DNA of 64,000 nt from Pseudarthrobacter sp. GTDB lineage: Bacteria; Actinomycetota; Actinomycetes; Actinomycetales; Micrococcaceae. The notes beneath the pieces were generated by a model. It ran no database searches. It had not been told where the DNA came from and was given only the letters and a program-made list of their open reading frames with translations. Made by a program: the position numbers and the translations under genes. The stretch is from positions 62,001 through 126,000 of the forward strand of contig JAPSJV010000004.1 in assembly GCA_031178005.1 (NCBI GenBank), given 5' to 3'. Below, one piece after another: positions 49,299-56,823 of this stretch (the stretch's first letter is position 1; each line of letters begins with the position of its first letter).

Positions 49299-50858
49299 CA
49301 CGGCGCGGAGCCGGGCGAGCAGCCAGATGGTCCTGGGGACCGGCCAGATAATCGCCAGCAGGAGCACGGGCACCAGCGAGATGCCGACGTCGGGAAACTG
49401 CCGGAGGATCACGAACAGGTGGGTGTCGAACTGTACCGGGGCGTAGATGAAGCACAGCCACAGCGCGAACCCGTCCAAGGCCAGGGCGACGGCGGCCCGC
49501 ACCAGGGGAGCACGCGGTTTCCGGCCCGTGACGCGTCGCCGCAGCAGGAACCGCAGCGCCAGTCCGAGGCTCAGGAGCTCCGCCACGAGGAGCGCCATCG
49601 CGACGGCCCAACTGTTGCGCTGCAGCCAGTCCTCGTGGATGACAGGCTCGATGGGGGACTGGCCGTGGAGGATACGCAGCAGGTTGGTGTCGATCGCCTT
49701 CAGCAGCGACGGGGCGGAGGTGTCGTTGGCGTTGATCACCAGGGCGAGGCCCAGCCCGGACTCCGGGACCATGGCCAGGTAGGTGTGGCTGTTGCCCCAT
49801 TCGCCCTGGTGCTCAACCAGTAGCGGCAGCTCATCCTCCGGCATCGAAGTTGCGGGGTCGGCTGACTCCACCAGCGGCCGGGTGAACCAGCCCATCGCGT
49901 ACCACTTGGATCCCTCCACCTGCACGGCTGGATCCAGCATCGCCGCCACGCTCTCCGGCTGGAGGATCCGCGCCCCGCGGTACGTGCCGCCGTCGAGCAT
50001 TGCCGTCAGTTCATGGCCCAGGTCCTCAGCCGAGGAGTAGAGGGTGGAGGACGGCATGCCGGTGGTGGGCGCGGGCACATCCGTCTGGCGCCAGAAGCGG
50101 CCGAACCACAGCGAGTGGCCGGCGGCCGCGTTGTCCGCACGCGCCTCTGCCCGGGTCGGGTGGCTGTGCGCCATGTCCAGCGGCCCGAAGACGTGCTGCT
50201 CCAGGTACTCGCCGAACGGCTGGCCGGAGACCGTCTGCACCAGCAGGCCCAGGACGTTGTAGTTGGCGCTGGCGTAGTGGAAGGCCCGGCCCGGTTCGCC
50301 GGCCAGCACGGCACCGGACAAATCGCGGACCCCTTGTTCCAGCGCTTCCGGGCCCTGCGCGTCCGACGCCTCGAAGGCAGTGTCCTTGGACGCCATGCCG
50401 CTGGCCTGATGGAGCAGGTGACGGACCGTGATGGCGGACGAGCGGCCGCCGTCCATGGTGAACCAGGGCAGGTAGGTCTGCACCGGCTCGTCCAGCCGCA
50501 GCCGCCCGGCCTCCACCTGCTGCATCACAGCGATAGCGGTGAGGGACTTGCTGGTGGACGCCAGCAGCACGGGGGTCTGGGCGGTCATGGGCCGGCCGGA
50601 TTCGTCCGCGCGGCCAAAGGCGGCGGAGTGCACCTTGGCGCCGTTATGGACGACGGCGACGGCGGCTCCCGGAATCCCGAGGTCTTCGATCTGCTCCCGG
50701 AGGAAGGTGTCCAGGGCTTGGTAGGTCTGTTCTGTTGCGGCCGGCGGCGTGGGCTGGGGTGGGTTGGCTTCCGGGGGCGGCGTTGCTGCGCCGCCCAGAA
50801 TGCCTGCGGCTATGAGGCAGACCGGGAGGCAGCGCGCTGACCAGGAAATAGTTCGCAT
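49269..50858 (-). CDS. serine hydrolase (class C beta-lactamase/PBP-like) with C-terminal TM region
   Basis: VLLASTSKSLTAIAVMQQVEAGRLRLDEPVQTYLPWF (SxSK); FHYASANYNVLGLLVQ (YxN). Confidence 0.9.
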   Translation of the reverse strand: MRTISWSARCLPVCLIAAGILGGAATPPPEANPPQPTPPAATEQTYQALDTFLREQIEDLGIPGAAVAVVHNGAKVHSAAFGRADESGRPMTAQTPVLLASTSKSLTAIAVMQQVEAGRLRLDEPVQTYLPWFTMDGGRSSAITVRHLLHQASGMASKDTAFEASDAQGPEALEQGVRDLSGAVLAGEPGRAFHYASANYNVLGLLVQTVSGQPFGEYLEQHVFGPLDMAHSHPTRAEARADNAAAGHSLWFGRFWRQTDVPAPTTGMPSSTLYSSAEDLGHELTAMLDGGTYRGARILQPESVAAMLDPAVQVEGSKWYAMGWFTRPLVESADPATSMPEDELPLLVEHQGEWGNSHTYLAMVPESGLGLALVINANDTSAPSLLKAIDTNLLRILHGQSPIEPVIHEDWLQRNSWAVAMALLVAELLSLGLALRFLLRRRVTGRKPRAPLVRAAVALALDGFALWLCFIYAPVQFDTHLFVILRQFPDVGISLVPVLLLAIIWPVPRTIWLLARLRAVSGSADLPAS

Positions 50859-51031
50859 GCCACCCCTGCTTCGGCCGACCGTTTATTCATGAGTAATTGA
50901 GGGTTCCCTGCCAATCCTCAGTCTAGAGTTCTTCAAAAGAGGAGTCAGGTGCTTTCAGCGCGATGTGCAGGGTATTCCGCTCCGCGAGTGATCAGAAGAC
51001 ACTGGACAGAGGCAACAGGGGAGGCGGATTT

Positions 51032-51395
51032 CGTGGACTATAACGACATCGAACTAATCGCCTTCTGCGTGCTGTCCATAGTCCCGGCTGTTCTCCTGAT
51101 CATTGTTGGGGTCGTTGCCCATGTCAGGTCGTTCAAAGAGTGGATCCCTGTCTACTTGGTCCTCGGAATTTTTGGCTGCTGCCTCTACGCACTTTTCATG
51201 GGTGCACTCATTCTTGAGCTGTTCCCACCGCCGAAGTCCCCAGTCATTTCAGGCGGTTGGGGACTGGACTTCCGGGGAATCGGAATTGTTATCGGGACGT
51301 GGATCGGTGCACTCGTGGGCATTGTTTCCGCACTGATTACTGCTGCAATCTCCTCACTGGTCCTGCGGATTCGTGCCCGACGTGCGCTTTCCTGA
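51032..51395 (+). CDS. hypothetical membrane protein (probable GTG start)
   Basis: VDYNDIELIAFCVLSIVPAVLLIIVGVVAHVRSFKEWIPVYLVLGIFGCCLYALFMGALILELF. Confidence 0.55.
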
Positions 51396-51442
51396 TGGAA
51401 AAGTGCCGCCGACCCGTCTGAGACCCCGGGCTGCCACGAGGC

Positions 51443-51754
51443 TCAGGCCTTGCGGTTGCGGGCCAGCTTGGCGAGCCGGAGGAAGCCGAGGACGAAGATT
51501 GCCTCGATCAATACCATCAGTGCGAGCAGCGGCCAGTGGCCTTGAATGGTGAAGATAATTGCGCCGGTGACCGTCAGCGCGCTGCCCAGGATCAATGTGT
51601 AGAGGGCGAACCCGAAGGCCACCCTGGCGCTGCGCACGCCGGTCCGGAAACCGAAGCCTTGCGGTTGGCCGCCGGGCAGGCCTGCGACGCGGTCCGGGGC
51701 TGCGGGCGTGAGGCTGTCGAACTCATCCCAGAGGTCCCGGTCCTGATTGGTCAT
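51443..51754 (-). CDS. hypothetical two-TM membrane protein
   Basis: MTNQDRDLWDEFDSLTPAAPDRVAGLPGGQPQGFGFRTGVRSARVAFGFALYTLILGSALTV... Confidence 0.65.
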   Translation of the reverse strand: MTNQDRDLWDEFDSLTPAAPDRVAGLPGGQPQGFGFRTGVRSARVAFGFALYTLILGSALTVTGAIIFTIQGHWPLLALMVLIEAIFVLGFLRLAKLARNRKA

Positions 51755-51919
51755 GGGTTAATTATCCCGCGGAATCGGGTGGGCTGCTGGCACCCTTTCT
51801 GGACGCGTAGCGATTGGCCGGGCGTGCATAGAAACTAGGCTGTTCACTGCTGGAAAGCCCAGGTACTGTTCGACTTATCGTGGGTAAGATCTCACGATGA
51901 CACGGGATAGGGGCTCCCC

Positions 51920-52750
51920 ATGACGTCTGGCTTTTCATCACAAGGAATTGCGGAAGGGCCGGACGGAATCCCTGCATGGGACTCTTTGAACCATCGTTTT
52001 GCGGGGCAGTCGGTGATTGAAAAGCTCCTGACTGACAGGAGGAACATTCCGAGTAGGCCGTTTCTGTCTCGTGTTTTTGGTGCTGGTCCATTACGCCCAG
52101 AAGATCTGTCGTGGTACAAGGGAGCCCTTGGAGAAATTGCCGTTGGTGAAATCCTCAAATTATTAGGACCCGAATGGACTGTTCTTCATGCCGTTCCGGT
52201 TGGCGCAGGTACATCGGATATCGATCACGTCTTGATAGGTCCAGCCGGCATTTTCACGATAAATACGAAAAACCACTCGGGCCAACCAATCTGGGTTGCG
52301 GGTCAGGTTCTGATGGTGGCGGGAAAGAAGCAGCGCCACATCTATAACGCCTCCTATGAGGCCACACGCGCCGGACAACTTCTTTCAAAAAGGTCCGGCC
52401 AAGTCGTGCGGGTTACGGGCGTCATAGTACTTGTAAGCCCAAAGCGGCTAAAGATTAAGCAGCGTCCGTCGAGTGTTGTTGTCATCGCTGACAGGCAACT
52501 CTTGCGATGGCTGTCACACTTACCGCAGGTGCTCTCTGCACGCGAGGTGGTGGCAGTCAGAGCAGCAGCGATCCTACCTGGAACGTGGCATCGAGGCCCC
52601 ATCTATGTGGGGGATCCAGCGGCTCTGGCGCTCGAATTTGCGGCGCTGCATGGCCAAGTAGTCAGCGCGCGGCGTCGACGCGTTGGATGGATCATGGTCC
52701 TCATAATTGGCGCGCCGGTTGTGCTGGCGACTCTTTCTACTTTTTTCTGA
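51920..52750 (+). CDS. NERD-domain (nuclease-related) protein with C-terminal TM
   Basis: GEIAVGEILKLLGPEWTVLHAVPVGAGTSDIDHVLIGPAGIFTINTKNHSGQPIWV; hydrophobic C-terminus. Confidence 0.85.
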   Translation: MTSGFSSQGIAEGPDGIPAWDSLNHRFAGQSVIEKLLTDRRNIPSRPFLSRVFGAGPLRPEDLSWYKGALGEIAVGEILKLLGPEWTVLHAVPVGAGTSDIDHVLIGPAGIFTINTKNHSGQPIWVAGQVLMVAGKKQRHIYNASYEATRAGQLLSKRSGQVVRVTGVIVLVSPKRLKIKQRPSSVVVIADRQLLRWLSHLPQVLSAREVVAVRAAAILPGTWHRGPIYVGDPAALALEFAALHGQVVSARRRRVGWIMVLIIGAPVVLATLSTFF

Positions 52751-52826
52751 ACGAGCGTTTTGTCGCCCGCCCGTTTATGTTGCCAGCTCCAGGAAACGAT
52801 GGAGAACTCCGGGTGGAGCCTCCGGT

Positions 52827-53603
52827 TTAGTCCGTGGCAGTTCGGCCTTCGGCCCGCTCCCAGTGCCTCCGCAGCGACCCGGCCAGCCGCTGTGGCTCTA
52901 TCCGGTGTGGCGGGTCGAAATGGTGACGTTCGGGAAACACTTCCAGCTGGAAATCCGGGAAAAACACCCGCGCCAGCCGTTCGGCAATCTCACCGTAGTC
53001 GTCCGGGTTGCTCCTGCCGCCGAGGGCGAAGAACACCGGTCGGGGAAACGCTGCCAAACGTGCCCTGTCCAGGTCATAGCTGCTGAAGTTCCGCAACAAC
53101 GCCCTGATGGCTGCGGGCCGCTTGGCCATCCACGGCGGCGGGGGACCCGGAGGCGGTGGCGGAAGCACGACGTCGGGCTTGACTCCCAGCCTCATGAAGG
53201 CGGGCATGAGCTGCTCGGGAGGCAGTGCTTCCATCTGCTGGTATTTCTTCCAGACTTCCGTATGGGCAGGGCTCCAGTCCCAACGCCCGGCCCAAGCGGG
53301 CTCCAGCAGCGCCAGGCTCAGCAGCCGTTCGGGATACCTGGCGGCGAACGCCAGCGCCGCCGCGCCGCCACCTGAATAACCCACCAGATGGAATGTCTGC
53401 CACCCCCGGGCGTCGGCTTCACGCAGCACGCCGTCGATCTCTGTGTCCAGGCTCCAGTCCGCCGGCGGCTCATCGTCCGCGTAGATTTCCAAGTCTTTGG
53501 CGACGGCGTCCACGTCCTGGCCTAAGGCTTCAACCAGGGCTTCGTAGGCCGGCTGGGCGGGAAGCACGATTCCGGGAAGAAGAATGGCCCGAATACGATC
53601 CAT
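52827..53603 (-). CDS. alpha/beta hydrolase with internal polyproline run
   Basis: MDRIRAILLPGIVLPAQPAYEALVEALGQDVD...FHLVGYSGGGAAALAFAARYPERLLSLALLEPAW; VVLPPPPPGPPPPWMAKRP. Confidence 0.85.
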   Translation of the reverse strand: MDRIRAILLPGIVLPAQPAYEALVEALGQDVDAVAKDLEIYADDEPPADWSLDTEIDGVLREADARGWQTFHLVGYSGGGAAALAFAARYPERLLSLALLEPAWAGRWDWSPAHTEVWKKYQQMEALPPEQLMPAFMRLGVKPDVVLPPPPPGPPPPWMAKRPAAIRALLRNFSSYDLDRARLAAFPRPVFFALGGRSNPDDYGEIAERLARVFFPDFQLEVFPERHHFDPPHRIEPQRLAGSLRRHWERAEGRTATD

Positions 53604-53699
53604 AAGCGAACCATACGCCTGGGATTCCCTACCGGCTACAGCCTCGCCCTGCAGCAAAGCCGCCGCCAGAGGCCGGCTGCGACCGTGAGTCTGCACACC

Positions 53700-53722
53700 T
53701 TATTATGAGTGGCTCACAATAA
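53700..53722. promoter_or_regulatory. inverted repeat TTATTATGAG-TGG-CTCACAATAA
   Basis: 10-bp arms with one mismatch, between the divergent hydrolase (starts 53603) and the repeat peptide (starts 53882). Confidence 0.55.
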
Positions 53723-53881
53723 GTCCGTAGACTGGTTACAGGCCGCCGAAGACCTTGAGTGCCGCACCGGGTGAACATCCCCCGGGCCAGCAGGGCCAGC
53801 GACAGAAAACCTGATCCTCCTGCATGGGTGGCACAACAACCGGAAAATGGCCCTCACATCCTGTACCCCTAGGAGAACCGC

Positions 53882-54136
53882 ATGACTTTGCTGATCGAAC
53901 GCCCCGTAACCCCAACCATCACCTCCGTGCCTGCCCCCGTCGCAATCCGGCGCGGCGGCAGCTACGTTACTGTTCCCGGTGGCCGCGTTTCTGCCGGCGC
54001 CGAGGGCGGTTTCGTCTCGGCTCCCGGCAACCGCGCACCCCGCACCCGTGGCAGCTATGTCACCGCGGCCGGTGCTCCTGTAGCTGATGCCGCGGCAAGC
54101 GAGGGCAGCTACATCACGCTCCTGGCCGCAGCTTAA
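53882..54136 (+). CDS. 84-aa peptide with GSYVT-type internal repeats
   Basis: RBS aggaga; MTLLIERPVTPTITSVPAPVAIRRGGSYVTVPGGRVSAGAEGGFVSAPGNRAPRTRGSYVTAAGAPVADAAASEGSYITLLAAA; followed by a strong hairpin. Confidence 0.75.
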   Translation: MTLLIERPVTPTITSVPAPVAIRRGGSYVTVPGGRVSAGAEGGFVSAPGNRAPRTRGSYVTAAGAPVADAAASEGSYITLLAAA

Positions 54137-54171
54137 GGCCGAGGGCTTTTAGTGCCCACTAGGGCGTAAGC

Positions 54172-54220
54172 AAAAGGAGGCCGACAGTGACACTCAGTGT
54201 CGCCGTCGGCCTCCCTTTTT
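54172..54220. terminator. bidirectional-looking intrinsic terminator
   Basis: aaaaggaggccgac-agtgacactcagtgtcgcc-gtcggcctccctttt(t), A-run and T-run flanked stem. Confidence 0.85.
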
Positions 54221-54256
54221 GGCGTCCCAGCCACCCCTGTATCCTGACTAGGCAGG

Positions 54257-55573
54257 TTGAACGGTTCCAGCACCCATCAACCAAGCCCGGTCGACGGCCG
54301 GATGACGGTCCGGATCCTTGGGCGCTCGCCTTCCACGCAGTGGAATCAACGCCGTCATCCATCGGCCCCCAAACTCTTTGAACGGATCTTCATCACTAAC
54401 GACGGACCAGCCCCAGACGGAATCCCGACGCCGGCCCCCAACCGCACAGCGCCGGTGGATGATGCTGCCGTGGCGACCTGGGCCGAGGCAGGCGAGAGCC
54501 GAACCGCACGGTGGCGCTCAGCGAACGGCAGGCCCGCGCCCACACGCGTAGAAGTAGTCGACGACTCCCTCACGGCCGATGATGCGAACCGGATGGCATC
54601 CCAGGGGATCGCGATGCTCTGGCACGGTGACTTCCACAACGCGCGGCAGATCCTCAACGCCCTGGACCGGCGGATCGGTACCGGTAAGAAGCTGACCGGA
54701 ACACCGGCAGACAGGTTCTACCGGCACCGCCAGTCCCGCTCGCACCGCGCCCGCATCCTCGGCCTGCTGCTGGTTCCGCTCGATCCCGGCCCGGTGGTGC
54801 CGCTGCGCCGGGCCCCGGATATCCGGGAGGCCGCCGTCGGAGCGTACGGGGACATCAGCAAACCCTCGGTGGTTTCCCTGCATGAGCTGGTGGGGGCGAT
54901 CGGCGCCCATGAGTGGCGGCGCAACGGCGTCTATGTTGATGCCCTGCAGGACCGCATCCACCCGCACTACGGCACGTTCTTCCCCACCCGCAGCGAGTAT
55001 GTGGATCTCGTCGCCTCAGCTGCGCTGCCCTCGGAAATGTTGGCGTTCGACGTCGGAACCGGCACCGGGGTGCTCGCCGCCGTCCTCGCCCGCCGCGGCG
55101 TCCAGCGGGTGGTGGCGACGGACAACGAACCGCGTGCCATCGCCTGCGCCGCCGAGAATTTCCGGAACCTCGGTGTCCAGGACCGTGCCGAGGCCGTCCT
55201 GACGGACATGTTCCCGCCCGGGCGCGCGCCGCTCATTGTGTGCAACCCGCCCTGGATTCCGGCTACGCCGCACTCCTCCCTGGACAGCGCCGTCTACGAT
55301 CCCGGCAGCAGGATGCTGTTCCGCTTCCTCAACGAACTCCCGGACCACCTGGAGCCGGGCGGTGAGGGTTGGCTTGTCCTTTCCGACCTGGCCGAGCACC
55401 TGGGCCTGCGGTCGCGTGAGGACCTACTCAAGGCCTTCGACGCGGCCGGGCTGAAGGTGACGGACCGGCTGGACACCAAGCCGACTCATCCGAAGGCAGC
55501 GGACCGCGACGATCCGCTGTTCGAGGCACGCGCGGCCGAGGTCACGTCCCTGTGGCGGCTTGTTCCCCAGTAG
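54257..55573 (+). CDS. class I SAM-dependent methyltransferase, N5-Gln/HemK-like (true start uncertain, may be near 54560)
   Basis: MLAFDVGTGTGVLAAVLARRGVQRVVATDNEPRAIACAAENFR; catalytic motif IVCNPPWIP. Confidence 0.8.
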   Translation: MNGSSTHQPSPVDGRMTVRILGRSPSTQWNQRRHPSAPKLFERIFITNDGPAPDGIPTPAPNRTAPVDDAAVATWAEAGESRTARWRSANGRPAPTRVEVVDDSLTADDANRMASQGIAMLWHGDFHNARQILNALDRRIGTGKKLTGTPADRFYRHRQSRSHRARILGLLLVPLDPGPVVPLRRAPDIREAAVGAYGDISKPSVVSLHELVGAIGAHEWRRNGVYVDALQDRIHPHYGTFFPTRSEYVDLVASAALPSEMLAFDVGTGTGVLAAVLARRGVQRVVATDNEPRAIACAAENFRNLGVQDRAEAVLTDMFPPGRAPLIVCNPPWIPATPHSSLDSAVYDPGSRMLFRFLNELPDHLEPGGEGWLVLSDLAEHLGLRSREDLLKAFDAAGLKVTDRLDTKPTHPKAADRDDPLFEARAAEVTSLWRLVPQ

Positions 55574-55800
55574 CCGCCGAAACGAGGCCCGCAGTATGTC
55601 CTCAGGTTTTTTGACTAGGATGCATAGGGGTTCAGCGGCTTGGCGTTGCCACCCGCATCGTAAGTATGCTTATCAGTATTGTTGCGCCTGAGGTGACTGA
55701 CACCAATCGTGTACGGAGCGGTTGTGGCGTTGCTAACCCGGAACATGCTTGGGTAAAAGTCGTCGCTGCAAGGCAGGACAGAACGAACAGGGGTTTTTGA

Positions 55801-56823
55801 TTGGCAGGGAATGCAACCTTCCGGCACAGCAACACCGCCCTGCTCTCGGTAAGCAGTATCGAGGCCCCGAGGATCGTGAGTTCTGCGGATTTCGACCGCA
55901 GGCTGGCTCCGACCTTGCATCGGCTGAACTTCCCGCCCCGGTTGCTTGAACGCGTTGCCGGCGTAACGCACCGCCGCTGGTGGGCGCCCGGAACCGCTTT
56001 TGATGATGCTGCCACCGAGGTCGGTGCCAAAGCCCTTGCCGAGGCCGGCGTTGAAGCGGCCAACGTCGGCCTGTTGATCAACACCTCGGTGACGCGGCGC
56101 AATCTTGAACCGTCCGTTGCGGTGAAGATTCATCACGGACTGAACCTGCCGTCGTCGGCCATGAACTTTGACCTGGCCAACGCCTGCCTGGGGTTCGTGA
56201 ACGGGATGACCCTGGCCGCCAGCATGATCGACTCCGGGCAGATCGAATATGCGGTGATCGTGAACGGCGAGGATGCCGAGGTCACGCAGGAGGCCACACT
56301 GGCCCGCCTCCTGAGGCCGGAGACCACGCGGGAAGACTTCAACCGGGAATTCGCCACGCTCACCCTGGGCTCCGGAGCTGCTGCCGCCGTCCTGGGCCCG
56401 GCAGACCAGCACCCCGGAGCGCACCGGATCGTCGGCGGTGTGATGCGCGCCGGCACCGAACACCATGAGTTGTGCGTGGGCGGCATCGACGGCATGACGA
56501 CGGACACTAAGGGCCTGCTCGACGGCGGCCTGAAGCTGGTGGTCGAGGCCTGGACTGAAGCCCGGGCCGAGTGGGATTGGTCCACCATGGACCGCTACGT
56601 CACCCACCAGGTGAGCAACGCCTATACGCAGGCCATCATCGACGCCATCGACCTGGACCCCGCGAAGGTGCCCATTACGTTCCCGCATTGGGGCAATGTG
56701 GGCCCGGCGTCCCTTCCCATGACCCTCGCGGCCGAGGCGCAGTCCCTGGAAGAGGGGGACCGGGTGCTGTGCATGGGGGTCGGCTCCGGGCTGAACACCG
56801 CCATGATGGAGATCATTTGGTAA
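55801..56823 (+). CDS. oleA: 3-oxoacyl-ACP synthase III-like head-to-head condensing enzyme
   Basis: TTG start; NFDLANACLGFVNGMTLAASMIDSG (active-site Cys); FPHWGNVGPASLPMTLA; downstream oleBC and oleD. Confidence 0.9.
   Translation: MAGNATFRHSNTALLSVSSIEAPRIVSSADFDRRLAPTLHRLNFPPRLLERVAGVTHRRWWAPGTAFDDAATEVGAKALAEAGVEAANVGLLINTSVTRRNLEPSVAVKIHHGLNLPSSAMNFDLANACLGFVNGMTLAASMIDSGQIEYAVIVNGEDAEVTQEATLARLLRPETTREDFNREFATLTLGSGAAAAVLGPADQHPGAHRIVGGVMRAGTEHHELCVGGIDGMTTDTKGLLDGGLKLVVEAWTEARAEWDWSTMDRYVTHQVSNAYTQAIIDAIDLDPAKVPITFPHWGNVGPASLPMTLAAEAQSLEEGDRVLCMGVGSGLNTAMMEIIW

Noticed and set aside
51920-52750. NERD-domain gene as part of a defence island
   Set aside because: NERD proteins are common as solitary genes; neighbours are small membrane proteins and a hydrolase, with no other defence-type gene adjacent
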